Shown here one piece after another: positions 8,971 to 21,239 of a DNA stretch of 64,000 bases (position 1 is its first letter; every line of letters begins with the position of its first letter). This DNA is from Micromonospora coerulea. GTDB taxonomy: Bacteria > Actinomycetota > Actinomycetes > Mycobacteriales > Micromonosporaceae. The notes below the pieces were generated by a model. It saw nothing but the letters and a program-made list of their open reading frames with translations, was not told where the DNA came from and searched no databases. Location of the stretch: the NCBI RefSeq assembly GCF_016598485.1, contig NZ_JAEMUW010000002.1, positions 1 to 64,000 of the forward strand. The letters are read 5' to 3'. The position numbers and the translations under genes are program-made.

Positions 8971-10146
8971 TCAGTCGTGCTGGTGCGCGGTGCCCTCGGT
9001 GGCCGGTGCGGCGGTGGTGCCGGCGGTGGCCGGCGCGGCCGCCGGGTGCTGGTGGTCCATGCCCGGCGGCATCTGCCCGTTCTCGTCGAGGACGTGCAGC
9101 ATCGTGGACATGCCGGCGTCGGAATGGAACTGCATGTGGCAGTGCAGCATCCAGTGCCCCGGTCCGACCGAGTCGCCGGCCACCACCTGGAGGCCGAAGG
9201 AGTCGCCCGGGCCGAGCGTCTTGTTGTCGATGACCGGTACGGAGTCGGCGAACGGCTGCCCGTTGGCCACCATGCCGGTCCGGGTGTCCGCCCAGGAGTG
9301 CCCGTGCAGGTGGAAGGTGTGCATGTCGTTGCCGATCCCGATGACGACGAACTCCACCCGCTCCCCCTTGCGGGCGACCAGGCAGGTGGGACCGGGCTGC
9401 GGGTTGGCCGCGTCGCAGGTGTCGGTGGCGTCGCCGCGGCGCAGGTTGATGCTCTGCCGGTCGCCGAAGGCGGTCACGTAGGTCCGGTCCGGCTTCGGGT
9501 CGCCCGGCCGTCGGACGACCAGGCCGCCGAAGAGCCCGGCGGAGAGTCCCTGGGTGCCGTGCGGGCCACCCACCACGTGGTCGTGGTACCACCAGTAACC
9601 GGCCGTGCCCTGGGCGCCGGTCCGCTGGTTGCGGGGCGCGGCGTACCAGGTGTACGTGCGCGACTCACCGGGCGGGACGTACGACACGCTCTGCACCGTG
9701 CCGTCGGACTGCTGCGTGTACTTGACCCCGTGCACGTGCAGCGAGACGCCCAGCGGATGGGCCGGGTTGGTGCGCAGCGCCGTCAGCGTCTCGGCGGAGA
9801 CCTGGTTGTGCAGGGTGATCGCCAGGCACTCCCCCTCCATCATCTCCATCGTCGGCCCGGGGTAGGAGGCCGTCTCCGGGGTGAGGCCGTAGCCGAGCCG
9901 GATCTGGGTGCCGTCCCTGGGCAGTTCCACCGCGTACAGCTGGAGGCTGCGATCCGGCTTGACGCAGCCGTCCGGACGCTCGGCGAACATCCCGGTGCCG
10001 GCGGCCGCCAGCCCGCCGGCGCCGACCAGGGTGAGCAGCACGACCGCCGCGACCACCAGCATCCGCCGCGCCCCGGGGCGCGGACGGTCGGGCCGGGGCG
10101 CGGGCTCCGAAGTCGGCTCGGCCTCCGCCAGTCGCCAGGCGCTCAC
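8971..10146 (-). CDS. Two-domain multicopper oxidase, membrane-anchored or secreted
   Basis: 391 aa from a GTG at 10146 that overlaps the upstream stop as GTGA, implying translational coupling. One hydrophobic N-terminal segment (MLVVAAVVLLTLVGAGG, about 30-50) is a signal or anchor. Two cupredoxin domains carry all four copper motifs: HVHG (about 134), HDH (about 187), HTFHLHGHS (about 275) and HCHMQFHSDAGM (about 335). The last includes the type-1 Cys, His and Met. Such enzymes oxidise a substrate by one-electron steps and reduce O2 to water at a trinuclear centre. The C-terminus is Ala/Thr/His-rich (GMDHQHP, HQHD). Its place between sugar-active secreted proteins suggests an electron sink rather than lignin chemistry, but that is inference. 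Confidence 0.92.
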   Translation of the reverse strand: MSAWRLAEAEPTSEPAPRPDRPRPGARRMLVVAAVVLLTLVGAGGLAAAGTGMFAERPDGCVKPDRSLQLYAVELPRDGTQIRLGYGLTPETASYPGPTMEMMEGECLAITLHNQVSAETLTALRTNPAHPLGVSLHVHGVKYTQQSDGTVQSVSYVPPGESRTYTWYAAPRNQRTGAQGTAGYWWYHDHVVGGPHGTQGLSAGLFGGLVVRRPGDPKPDRTYVTAFGDRQSINLRRGDATDTCDAANPQPGPTCLVARKGERVEFVVIGIGNDMHTFHLHGHSWADTRTGMVANGQPFADSVPVIDNKTLGPGDSFGLQVVAGDSVGPGHWMLHCHMQFHSDAGMSTMLHVLDENGQMPPGMDHQHPAAAPATAGTTAAPATEGTAHQHD

Positions 10147-11108
10147 CGGTCGCCCCGCAGCTCGACCATGCGCCCGTAACTGCGCTCGGCGGCGCCCAGC
10201 GAACCGGGCGGATTCGGCTGGGCGTTCGGCGCGGAGTCCTGCTCCCACAGGAACTCGAACCGCCCACGGCCGGTCAGCTCGCCGAAGAAGTCGGCGAACG
10301 GGATGACCCCGGCGCCGAACTCCACGTCCAGGTACGAGTTGCCCTGCTGCGGGTCGGGCAGCGGGACGCCGTCCTTGACGTGGAACAGCGGGAAGCGGTC
10401 GGGATGGGCGTTTACGTAGTCGACCGGGCGGAAGCCGGGGTACTTGCGGGCCCCGCCGTACGCCCAGAGGATGTCCATCTCCAGGTACACGTACCGCGGG
10501 TCGGTCAGCTCCAGGAACAGGTCGTACAGCCGTACGTCGGGGCGGTCGACCGCGAAGCTGAACTCGATCGTGTGGTTGTGCTGGTAGAGCTTGATCCCCC
10601 GGGCCGCGGCGGCGGCACCCCACGCGTTGAACTCCGCGGCGGCCGCGTGGTACCCGGCGATCGTGCGGTCGCCGGTGGGCGCCTGGGCGGTGCCCAGAGC
10701 CGGCATGCCGAGGGTCTCGGCGACGTCGAGCTCCCACTCGAGGTTGGTCCGGAAGTCGTTCAGGCCGCGGTGGCTGCCCGCCGCCTTCAGCCCGTTGTCG
10801 TCCAGCAGCCGCCGGATCTGCTCCGGCGTGATCGCGCCGACGGCACCCTGGGTGTAACCGGCGAACTCCACCTCCCGGTAGCCGATGCGGGAGAGTTCCT
10901 CGAAGACCGCCGCGAAGCCGACCTGCGCGATCTTGTCCCGGACGCTGTAGAGCTGGATGCCCAGGTGGCCGCGCGGGATCAGATGACCGTTCGAGTCGCT
11001 CGACGCGCAGGCCGGCGCGGCCCCGGTGAGGCTGGCCGCGCTGACCGCGACCGTGGACCCGGCGAGCCCGCGTAACAGCGTACGGCGATCGATCCTGTTC
11101 TTTGCCAT
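10143..11108 (-). CDS. Tat-exported sugar phosphate isomerase/epimerase-family TIM-barrel protein
   Basis: 321 aa, ATG at 11108 after a GAAGGGA ribosome site. The N-terminus DRRTLLRGLAG followed by a hydrophobic stretch is a twin-arginine signal, so the protein folds with its metal before export. The body is an xylose-isomerase-like TIM barrel (GIQLYSVRD; QHNHTIEF and YLEMDILWAYGG provide His/Glu/Asp metal ligands; FHVKD near the end). Family members isomerise or epimerise sugars and keto-sugars. The gene follows the cupredoxin/DUF1080 gene by 20 bases and overlaps the multicopper oxidase by 4, so all three are co-translated. Exact substrate unknown; a 3-keto-glycoside is suggested by the DUF1080 neighbours. 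Confidence 0.88.
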   Translation of the reverse strand: MAKNRIDRRTLLRGLAGSTVAVSAASLTGAAPACASSDSNGHLIPRGHLGIQLYSVRDKIAQVGFAAVFEELSRIGYREVEFAGYTQGAVGAITPEQIRRLLDDNGLKAAGSHRGLNDFRTNLEWELDVAETLGMPALGTAQAPTGDRTIAGYHAAAAEFNAWGAAAAARGIKLYQHNHTIEFSFAVDRPDVRLYDLFLELTDPRYVYLEMDILWAYGGARKYPGFRPVDYVNAHPDRFPLFHVKDGVPLPDPQQGNSYLDVEFGAGVIPFADFFGELTGRGRFEFLWEQDSAPNAQPNPPGSLGAAERSYGRMVELRGDR

Positions 11109-11128
11109 GGTTGGTTCCCTTCGCTCGA

Positions 11129-14100
11129 TCAGCAGCAGGTGGTCGAGTTGGCGGCGGTGGAGGCCGACCCGTTGGGGCAGCACGGGTTCAGCGGCGCGAT
11201 CCGCACGTCGCGGAAGCTGATGACGTCGGCGGTGCCGTGGTTCTGCAGGCCGAGGTATCCGCGCGCGCTCTGCCGTCCGGCCCCGCCGGGGTCGTCGGCC
11301 CGGGGCGGGCTGAAGACCGCGTCCGGGGTGTTCACGTACTCGTTGATCAGCTCCCCGTTCCGGAAGACGGAGTAGTGCTGGCCGACCACCCGGATCTCGT
11401 AGTCGTTCCAGGTGCCCTTCGCGGTGACGTGGGCGCCGGCCAGGTCCACCCGGTCGAAGCCGTACACCGAGCCGCTCTTGTACTGGTCGCCGTCGGGTCG
11501 GTCGAGGATCTGGAGTTCGTGGCCGTACTTGATGGCCACCCACTCCGGACGCGACTCGGCGGGGTGCTGGCGCACGTCCGGGAAGCGGACGAAGACGCCG
11601 CTGTTGGCCCGGCCGTCCCCGGGTGCGTCGTCGCGCCACCGCAGCTTCAGCGAGAAGTCGCCGTACGCGGTGACCGGGAACCACAGCATGCCGAGGCCCG
11701 GTACGGGCTTGCTGGTGATCGAACCGTCCGCGTTCCGGGTGAATCCGCCCGCACCGACCTGCTGCCAGCGGCCGAACGAGGCGGCGGTGGAGTCGAGGAT
11801 CGGCTGGTAGCCGTTCTTCTCGTCCGGCTTGCCGACGCCGGAGCGGCCGGCGGCGCTCACCAGTCGCCCGTGCTCCTGGTGGGTGATGACGCCCAGGTGG
11901 TGCAGGTGCTCGGCGACCGCGGTCAGGTAGGAGACGAACTCGCCGTGGTCGGGCCAGGCCCGCTCGTCGGCGATGACGTTGTTGATCGTGCAGTCGCCCT
12001 CGACGACCCGGTTGGGCACGCCGCTGTCCACGGTGCCGAGCCACACGGTCGGGCGGGTGTCCTTCACCGGGCAGTCCGGCCCCGGTCCGCTCGCCACCAC
12101 GGTGAACGTGACCGACGCCGTGCCCGAGGTGTTGCCGGCCTTGTCGGTGGCCCGGTAGCTGAGGGTGTGCTGGCCGGGCTGGTTCACGGTGACCGGCATC
12201 GTGTACCGGCTGTAGGGCTGCCCGTCGAGGGAGTACTCGACCCGGTCGACGCCCGACCCCGCGTCGGCGGCCGACAGCGTGACCGTGGCGCTGCCCAGGT
12301 AGGCGCCGTTGTCGTCCAGCTGGCCGGTCACGGCGGCGGTCGCCGTGGGCGGGGTGGTGTCCGCCGGTGGCGTCTGCACCACCGTGAACGACACCGACTG
12401 CGCCGAGGACGTGTTACCCGCCTTGTCCGTCGCCCGGTACGACACCGCATGCTGGCCCGGCTGGTTCACCGTCACCGGCGCGGAATAGGCGGCGTAGGGC
12501 TGCCCGTCGAGGGAGTACTCGATCCGGTCGACACCGGAGCCGCTGTCGGTCGCCGAGAGGGTGACCGTCGCGCTGCCGACGTAGGCGCCCGTGGCGTCCT
12601 TGTCTCCGGTCACCGCTGCCGTCACCGTGGGCGGAGTGGTGTCGGCCGGCGGCGTCTGCACCACCGCGAACGACACCGACTGCGCCGACGAGGTGTTACC
12701 CGCCTTGTCGGTCGCCCGGTACGACACCGCATGCTGGCCCGGCTGGTTCACCGTCACCGGCGCCGCATAGGCGGCGTAGGCGCCTCCGTCGAGGGAGTAC
12801 TCGATCCGGTCGACCCCCGACCCGGTGTCCGCCGCCGACAGGGTGACCGTCGCGCTGCCGACATAGGCGCCGGTGGCGTCCTTCTGGCCGGTGACCGCCG
12901 CGGTCACCGTCGGCGGAGTGGTGTCCGCCGGCGGCGTCTGCACCACCGCGAACGACACCGACTGCGCCGACGACGTGTTACCCGCCTTGTCCGTCGCCCG
13001 GTACGACACCGTGTGCTGCCCCGGCTGGTTCACCACCACCGGCGCGGAATAGGCGGCGTAGGGCTGCCCGTCGAGGGAGTACTCGATCCGGTCGACGCCC
13101 GACCCGGCGTCCGTCGCGGTCAGGGTGACCGTGGCGGTGTCCAGGTACGCGCCGGTGGCGTCCTTCTGGCCGAGCACCGCCGCGGTCACCGTCGGCGGGG
13201 TGGTGTCGGCCGGCGGCGTCTGCACCACCGCGAACGACACCGACTGCGCCGACGAGGTGTTGCCCGCCTTGTCGGTGGCCCGATAGGTGACCGTGTGCTG
13301 ACCGGTCTGATTCACCGTCACCGGCGCGGAGTAGCCGGCGTAGGCGCCCCCGTCCAGGGAGTACTCGATCCGGTCCACGCCCGAGCCGCTGTCCGTCGCC
13401 GACAGGGTCACCGTCGCACTGCCGACATAGGCGCCCGTGGCGTCCTTCTGGCCGGTCACCGCCGCCATCACCGTCGGCGGGGTGGTGTCCGCCGGCGGCG
13501 TCTGCACCACCGCGAACGACACCGACTGCGCCGACGAGGTGTTACCCGCCTTGTCGGTGGCCCGATAGGTGACCGTGTGCTGACCGGTCTGGTTCACCGT
13601 CACCGGCGCCGAATAGGTACCGTACGTGCCCCCGTCCAGGGAGTACTCGATCCGGGACACCCCCGAGCCGGTGTCGGTCGCCGACAGGGTCACCGTCGCG
13701 CTGCCCACGTACGCGCCGGTCGCGTCCTTCTCCCCGGACACCGCGGCCGTCACGGTCGGTGCCGTGGTGTCCGATCCTCCGTCGGAGACGACCAGGAGTC
13801 CGGTCATGCCGCCGTGGCCCGGAATCGAGCAGAAGTACCGGTAGGTGCCGGGCGTGAGGACCACGTCGACCGTCCACCGGCCCCCGTTGCTGTCCGATGG
13901 ATCGGCCAGGATGTTCACGTCGACGTCGCTGTTGTACGCGGGGTTCCCGGTCTCGAAGGTGAGGGTGTGCTGCATGCCGGTGGTGTTGCCGGTGGCCGCG
14001 CTGTTCTCGAACACGAGGGTGGCCGGTCCCGCCGTGGCGGTCGTCGGCGCCGACCGGTACGCCAGGAAGTTGTCGCCGGCGGTCCAGGTGAGGACCTGGG

Positions 14101-14281
14101 CCTGCAGTTGCGGCGACGGCGCGGTCACTCCGGCCGCCGCCGACCGTTCCGGTTCGGACGGGCGCGCGTTCGCCGGGGCCGCGTTCAGCCCGGCGGCGAG
14201 CAGCACCAGCGTGACGACGGCTGCCAACGATCTCCGCAGCCGGCTCCGGGAGAGCCGGCCTCGCGCTGGGTCTGGATTCAT
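11129..14281 (-). CDS. Secreted cupredoxin-like, six Ig-like repeats, DUF1080 protein with Cys-rich tail
   Basis: 1,050 aa from the ATG at 14281, which has an AGAGG ribosome site; an in-frame upstream start at 14338 lacks one. Order: signal peptide (LAAVVTLVLLAAGLNAAPANA), an azurin/plastocyanin-like domain (about 50-155; ligand motif YFCSIPGHGGMTG with Cys, His and Met), then six near-identical 94-residue Ig-like repeats (each DTTPPTVTAA... YSLDG... YRATDKAGNTSS). A linker (DCTINNVIADERAWPDHGEF) is shared with the 4773-8834 protein, followed by DUF1080. The last 20 residues hold four Cys as two CC pairs. First gene of the operon. It may bring copper or electrons to the co-encoded oxidase while binding or cleaving a keto-sugar. 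Confidence 0.88.
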   Translation of the reverse strand: MNPDPARGRLSRSRLRRSLAAVVTLVLLAAGLNAAPANARPSEPERSAAAGVTAPSPQLQAQVLTWTAGDNFLAYRSAPTTATAGPATLVFENSAATGNTTGMQHTLTFETGNPAYNSDVDVNILADPSDSNGGRWTVDVVLTPGTYRYFCSIPGHGGMTGLLVVSDGGSDTTAPTVTAAVSGEKDATGAYVGSATVTLSATDTGSGVSRIEYSLDGGTYGTYSAPVTVNQTGQHTVTYRATDKAGNTSSAQSVSFAVVQTPPADTTPPTVMAAVTGQKDATGAYVGSATVTLSATDSGSGVDRIEYSLDGGAYAGYSAPVTVNQTGQHTVTYRATDKAGNTSSAQSVSFAVVQTPPADTTPPTVTAAVLGQKDATGAYLDTATVTLTATDAGSGVDRIEYSLDGQPYAAYSAPVVVNQPGQHTVSYRATDKAGNTSSAQSVSFAVVQTPPADTTPPTVTAAVTGQKDATGAYVGSATVTLSAADTGSGVDRIEYSLDGGAYAAYAAPVTVNQPGQHAVSYRATDKAGNTSSAQSVSFAVVQTPPADTTPPTVTAAVTGDKDATGAYVGSATVTLSATDSGSGVDRIEYSLDGQPYAAYSAPVTVNQPGQHAVSYRATDKAGNTSSAQSVSFTVVQTPPADTTPPTATAAVTGQLDDNGAYLGSATVTLSAADAGSGVDRVEYSLDGQPYSRYTMPVTVNQPGQHTLSYRATDKAGNTSGTASVTFTVVASGPGPDCPVKDTRPTVWLGTVDSGVPNRVVEGDCTINNVIADERAWPDHGEFVSYLTAVAEHLHHLGVITHQEHGRLVSAAGRSGVGKPDEKNGYQPILDSTAASFGRWQQVGAGGFTRNADGSITSKPVPGLGMLWFPVTAYGDFSLKLRWRDDAPGDGRANSGVFVRFPDVRQHPAESRPEWVAIKYGHELQILDRPDGDQYKSGSVYGFDRVDLAGAHVTAKGTWNDYEIRVVGQHYSVFRNGELINEYVNTPDAVFSPPRADDPGGAGRQSARGYLGLQNHGTADVISFRDVRIAPLNPCCPNGSASTAANSTTCC
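12080..13771 (-). repeat. Six tandem 282-bp coding repeats
   Basis: Unit boundaries fall near 12361, 12643, 12925, 13207, 13489 and 13771, each unit encoding one 94-residue Ig-like domain. Neighbouring units are nearly identical in DNA over long stretches (for example the YRATDKAGNTSS region), while the last unit (toward 12080) is most divergent. That pattern fits recent homogenisation by unequal crossover. Such a tract is also prone to assembly collapse, so the copy number should be treated with care. Confidence 0.85.
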
Positions 14282-15344
14282 GGATGCCTCTTTCACGGTC
14301 CGGGTAACACCGGGCGGAGCGTGCGCGGCCCGTGTCATGGGTGGTGAGAGCTGCCGGTGGTGCTTCTCGGTCCCGCCGACCCCTCCCAGGCCGCACGGGA
14401 TCCCCGGCCGTGGCCAGCGGTCACGGTCGTCCTATATGGAGGGACGGTGCACGGTCAGCGGCGAGCCGGATCGCACGCGGGATCGGACGCGGTAGCGCGT
14501 CGGAGCTGAGAAATCGGCGGGTACGGACGGACATCGGTCGACCCGTTGCGCATGCCCGCGCTGGGTCGCCGTGCTACGGCGCTGACCCGGGGTGGCCATC
14601 GCTGGCCGGTCGTGGCCCCCGGTCGTGTTGCGCCGGCCCGAGGCCACTGTCGAGACCTACCGTGCCGGTAGTTCATCTCGATGAAACATATTGATGCGCC
14701 TGACCCTACTAACTTCCTTTCAGGGTGTCCATAGCTTTCGTTGGTGCCACAACGACTTTTCGATGCCACAGACGAAAGTGGACTGACGAGTAGCTTGGCC
14801 CCCCATCGATACCGCTGGGTCGGGCCTTCGCGTCCTGGCCCGGACGGCGTGCCGTCGGCGGCGGGTCACGCCGGCGCGGCGAGGACATCACCCGAACAGC
14901 GGCGGCCCTGGGCGCCTGGGCGGAGGACCATCGTCCGTTCAGGGTCGCGCGACCGCCGGAAGGGTCGGGCGGCAGGGCAACTCGGCCGAGGGGCGAAGAT
15001 GCACCATCTGCATCCAGCGGCAATCCGCGCAACTTGGGCGCAGGTCCGTCCGCTACCGAGTACATAAGGGCTGATCAGGGGCTATTGAAGATCATGGCTT
15101 CCTGAATCGACGGTGTCGCCGGCACATCGGCAAGAAGACGGTTGCCCCGGTCACCCATTGATCTGTACCGCTGCCCGTGTGATCGTGCTGCCACGAGTCA
15201 CCGACCCCGGTGGCTCGGATGGTCGGTCAGTCGATCCGGGCACGCCGGCAGCTCCGGAGACCACCATCGTCCGCCCCGCAGCTTGCGCGCGGCGCGCGCC
15301 CCTACCGGGCTCCGTGCGCCGCCTAGGAACAGGAGCACACCCCC
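14282..15344. other. Long intergenic region without a convincing gene
   Basis: About 1.06 kb between the leftward operon start and the M4 protease. The short open frames here have no ribosome site, no domain and poor codon bias. The stretch 14685-14800 is visibly AT-richer than its surroundings and contains a 7-bp inverted repeat (CTTTCGT at 14735-14741, ACGAAAG at 14772-14778) plus two copies of TGCCACA-like sequence. It is probably regulatory for one or both flanking units; I cannot assign a promoter with confidence. Confidence 0.5.
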
Positions 15345-17390
15345 TTGAAGCTCTCACCCCGTCTCGTCGCGCTCTCCGGCGCGGCCGCGGCCGGACTGGT
15401 CGCCGCCGGCACCGCCGTGGCCGTCCAGGCCGCGCCGCCCAGCCCCACCCCCGACACGGCCCAGGCCCGCACCCTCGCCGCCAGCTCGGCCAGCGCGCTC
15501 GTCGCCAGCCGCCCCGGGTACCTGCACGCCAGCTCGGACGAGGCCTTCGTCCAGCAGCCCGTCATCACCTCCGAGGGCACCCAGTACGTGCCCTACGAGC
15601 GCACCTACCGGGGCCTGCCGGTGACCGGTGGCGACTTCGTCCTGGCCACCGACTCCGCCGGCAACCTCAAGTACGCCTCCGTCGCACAGCAGCGGAGCAT
15701 CGGCAGCCTCGCCACGACGCCGAAGCTCAAGGCCACCGCGGCGGAGAAGACCGCGCGCGCCCAGCTCAAGTCGGTGAGCACCGTCGAGGGCACCGCGCTT
15801 GTCGTCTACACCCTCGGCAGCACTCCGGCCCTGGCCTGGGAGACCACCCTGCGCGGCACGGACGCGGAGGGCCCGAGCCGGCTCACCGTGGACGTGGACG
15901 CGGTGACCGGCAAGGTGCTGCGCACGCAGGAGCACATCGTCCACGGCAGCGGCAGCGGCGCGTGGAACGGGCCGGTCACCCTGAACACCACGCTGTCGGG
16001 CAGCACGTACTCCATGAGGGACCCGAGCGTCACCAACCAGAGCTGCCAGGACGCCGCGAACAACACGACGTTCTCCGGCCCGGACGACGCCTGGGGCAAC
16101 GGCACCGCCACCAACAAGGAGACCGGCTGCGTCGACGCGCTCTTCGCCGCGCAGACCGAGCACAAGATGCTGTCGCAGTGGCTGGGCCGCAACGGCGCCA
16201 ACGGCAGCGGCGGCGCCTGGCCGATCCGGGTCGGCCTGAACGACCAGAACGCCTACTACGACGGTACCCAGGTGCAGATCGGCAAGAACACCGCGGGCCA
16301 GTGGATCAGCTCGCTCGACGTGGTCGCCCACGAGATCGGCCACGGCATCGACGACAACACCCCGGGCGGCATCTCCGGTAACGGGACGCAGGAATTCGTC
16401 GCGGACACCTTCGGCGCGGCGACCGAGTGGTTCGCCAACGAGCCCTCCACCTACGACGCCCCCGACTTCCTGGTCGGCGAGAAGATCAACCTGGTGGGCA
16501 GCGGCCCGATCCGCAACATGTACAACCCGGCGACGCTGGGCGACCCCAACTGCTACTCCAGCAGCATCCCCAGCACCGAGGTGCACGCCGCGGCCGGCCC
16601 CGGCAACCACTGGTTCTACCTGCTGGCCATGGGCAGCAACCCGACCAACGGCCAGCCGACCAGCTCGACCTGCAACGGCAGCACCGTGACCGGCCTCGGC
16701 ATCCAGAAGGCCATGAAGATCATGTACAACGCGATGCTGCTGAAGACCTCGTCCTCGTCGTACCTGAAGTACCGCGTCTGGACCCTGCAGGCGGCGAAGA
16801 ACCTCTACCCCACCGGCTGCACCGAGTTCAACACGGTGAAGGCCGCCTGGAACGCCGTGAGCGTGCCGGCCCAGACCGGCGAGCCGACGTGCAGCAGCAC
16901 CACGCCCACCCCGACCACCACGACCACCCCGCCGTCGGGGACGTGCTCCGGTCAGAAGCTGGTCAACCCCGGCTTCGAGTCCGGCAACGTCAGCTGGACC
17001 GCCTCGTCGGGCGTGATCACCAACTCGTCCAGCCAGGCCGCGCACGGCGGTTCGTACAAGGCGTGGCTCGACGGGTACGGCTCGACCCACACCGACACGC
17101 TGTCGCAGTCGGTGAGCATCCCGGCCGGATGCCGGGCGACGCTCTCCTTCTACCTGCACATCGACACGGCCGAGTCGGGCAGCACCGTCTACGACAGGCT
17201 GACCGTCAAGGCCGGCGGTTCCACCCTGGCGACGTACTCCAACGTGAACGCCGCCGCCGGCTACGTCCTGAAGTCCTTCGACGTCTCGTCGCTGGCCGGC
17301 ACCACCGCGACCATCTCGTTCAGCGGTGTGGAGGACAGCTCGCTGCAGACCTCCTTCGTCGTCGACGACACCGCGCTCACCCTGAGCTGA
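15345..17390 (+). CDS. Secreted M4 (thermolysin-like) metallopeptidase with C-terminal carbohydrate-binding-like domain
   Basis: 681 aa from a TTG at 15345 with AGGAG about 10 bases upstream. Signal peptide (about 1-30), an FTP/PepSY-type propeptide (about 35-200), then the M4 catalytic domain. It carries zinc motif HEIGH (about 328), the third ligand Glu in [13 protein letters not shown], and the transition-state His in [14 protein letters not shown]. After a Thr/Pro linker (about 520-535) comes a jelly-roll domain ([15 protein letters not shown]...) of the kind often fused to actinobacterial exoproteases. Expected role: extracellular protein degradation after removal of the propeptide. Monocistronic, followed by a hairpin. 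Confidence 0.93.
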   Translation: MKLSPRLVALSGAAAAGLVAAGTAVAVQAAPPSPTPDTAQARTLAASSASALVASRPGYLHASSDEAFVQQPVITSEGTQYVPYERTYRGLPVTGGDFVLATDSAGNLKYASVAQQRSIGSLATTPKLKATAAEKTARAQLKSVSTVEGTALVVYTLGSTPALAWETTLRGTDAEGPSRLTVDVDAVTGKVLRTQEHIVHGSGSGAWNGPVTLNTTLSGSTYSMRDPSVTNQSCQDAANNTTFSGPDDAWGNGTATNKETGCVDALFAAQTEHKMLSQWLGRNGANGSGGAWPIRVGLNDQNAYYDGTQVQIGKNTAGQWISSLDVVAHEIGHGIDDNTPGGISGNGTQEFVADTFGAATEWFANEPSTYDAPDFLVGEKINLVGSGPIRNMYNPATLGDPNCYSSSIPSTEVHAAAGPGNHWFYLLAMGSNPTNGQPTSSTCNGSTVTGLGIQKAMKIMYNAMLLKTSSSSYLKYRVWTLQAAKNLYPTGCTEFNTVKAAWNAVSVPAQTGEPTCSSTTPTPTTTTTPPSGTCSGQKLVNPGFESGNVSWTASSGVITNSSSQAAHGGSYKAWLDGYGSTHTDTLSQSVSIPAGCRATLSFYLHIDTAESGSTVYDRLTVKAGGSTLATYSNVNAAAGYVLKSFDVSSLAGTTATISFSGVEDSSLQTSFVVDDTALTLS

Positions 17391-17400
17391 TCACCACCGG

Positions 17401-17436
17401 AGCGGTCGGTCGTCGTTTTCCCGGCGGCCGACCGCT
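17401..17436 (+). terminator. Hairpin after the M4 protease gene
   Basis: AGCGGTCGG (17401-17409) pairs with CCGACCGCT (17428-17436), with a loop that contains TTTT. It begins 10 bases after the protease stop codon. Confidence 0.6.
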
Positions 17437-17533
17437 TCCCGGTGTCAGCCGTAGGTGGGCTGCTGCGGCCAGCCTGTCCGACCGGAGCACCGACACGTCC
17501 CGGAGCCGTCGCCGGGCGGCCGCCGGCCCGCGG

Positions 17534-17968
17534 TCAGCCCGTCCGGCCGACCAGCCGGGCGGCGGCGTTCTCCATCGCCTCGCCGAACATCTCCAGCTGC
17601 CGCCTCGACTGCTCCGGCTGGCCGCCCAGCCGGGCGGCCAGGGCGTCCACGTCGGCCCGCGCCGAGGCGCTGACCTGAGCCTCCAGGTCGGCGAGGGCGG
17701 CGTTGGCGGCCACCACGATGTGTGCGCAGAGCGCCTCGATCCCCTGCGCGGACAGCCCCGGGTCGACGGTGACGGACGCCAGCCGCCCGCCCTGGACGGC
17801 CACGACCCGCACCAGCCCGCCGGCGGCCGTGCCCTCGGCGCGGAGCAACTGTTCCGCATCGCCGTCGGAGTGCTCGGCCGGCCGGGAGCGCATGGCCGAC
17901 AACGCCTGCTGCGTCCGGGTCAGAAGCTCGTCGAGGCTCGCGGCTGCGGAGAACGGTTCGTTGGTCAT
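17534..17968 (-). CDS. YbaB/EbfC-like DNA-binding family protein
   Basis: 144 aa, ATG at 17968. An N-terminal helix (ASLDELLTRTQQALSAM) precedes a beta-sheet core (GGLVRVVAVQGGRLASVTVDPG) and long helices (LCAHIVVAANAALADLEAQV; QLEMFGEAMENAAARL). This is the compact alpha-beta-alpha dimer plan of YbaB proteins, which bind DNA non-specifically and act as nucleoid components. It is not next to recR/dnaX, so it is one of the extra actinobacterial paralogues rather than the housekeeping copy. Single-gene unit, with no signal sequence. Confidence 0.75.
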   Translation of the reverse strand: MTNEPFSAAASLDELLTRTQQALSAMRSRPAEHSDGDAEQLLRAEGTAAGGLVRVVAVQGGRLASVTVDPGLSAQGIEALCAHIVVAANAALADLEAQVSASARADVDALAARLGGQPEQSRRQLEMFGEAMENAAARLVGRTG

Positions 17969-18073
17969 AGCCGCGCTTTCTTCATGTCCTTCACGAGCAC
18001 CGTGACGATAGCAATCACCGAGCGGGTCCGCCCGCCGCACCGGCCCGACCGCCACCAGCGGGGCGTGGGGACG

Positions 18074-18109
18074 GCGAACGCCCGGCCGGAGAGCCGGCCG
18101 GGCGTTCGC
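18074..18109. terminator. Long perfect hairpin between the Rpf-like and YbaB-like genes
   Basis: GCGAACGCCCGGCCGG (18074-18089) and its perfect complement (18094-18109) enclose an AGAG loop: a 16-bp stem. It lies 45 bases past the stop of the leftward Rpf-like gene and probably ends that transcript. Confidence 0.75.
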
Positions 18110-18153
18110 GGTGGCGCCGGGTCCGACCCGGTGGGCTCGGCTCCGGCGGTACG

Positions 18154-21021
<2,868 letters not shown>

Positions 21022-21196
21022 GGGTCACTCCTCTCGGAGGAACGGATGCCGGTGCACCGCACCATATGCGAACCGAACATCGATGGGCACCGCTGAACGC
21101 CCTGACCTGTGAAGAATCCTGCCGATTCCTCGGGACCGCTGATCGCCGGAAAACGCCCCGCCCCGCCCGCGGTGTTCCCGGGGTCGGCGTGACCTA

Positions 21197-21222
21197 GCTG
21201 ACTTTTGGTTTCCTAAGTCAGC
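21197..21222 (+). promoter_or_regulatory. Inverted-repeat operator before the HxlR gene
   Basis: GCTGACTT (21197-21204) and its complement AAGTCAGC (21215-21222) are separated by 10 bases, 18 bases before the start codon. The ACTTT...AAGT form suits HxlR-family operators, so autoregulation is likely. Confidence 0.65.
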
Positions 21223-21239
21223 CGGGTAGCGTCACCGGC

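Noticed and set aside
12080..13771. Evenly spaced repeats considered as a CRISPR array
   Set aside because: Units are 282 bp, in-frame and protein-coding, without short repeats separated by unique spacers.
11102..14347. Repetitive Arg/His-rich plus-strand frame, at first sight a repeat protein
   Set aside because: It is the complement of the six Ig-like repeats; the minus-strand product has a signal peptide and recognised domains.
14332..15067. Several overlapping short open frames in the 1-kb gap
   Set aside because: No ribosome site, no family resemblance, poor codon bias; treated as intergenic.
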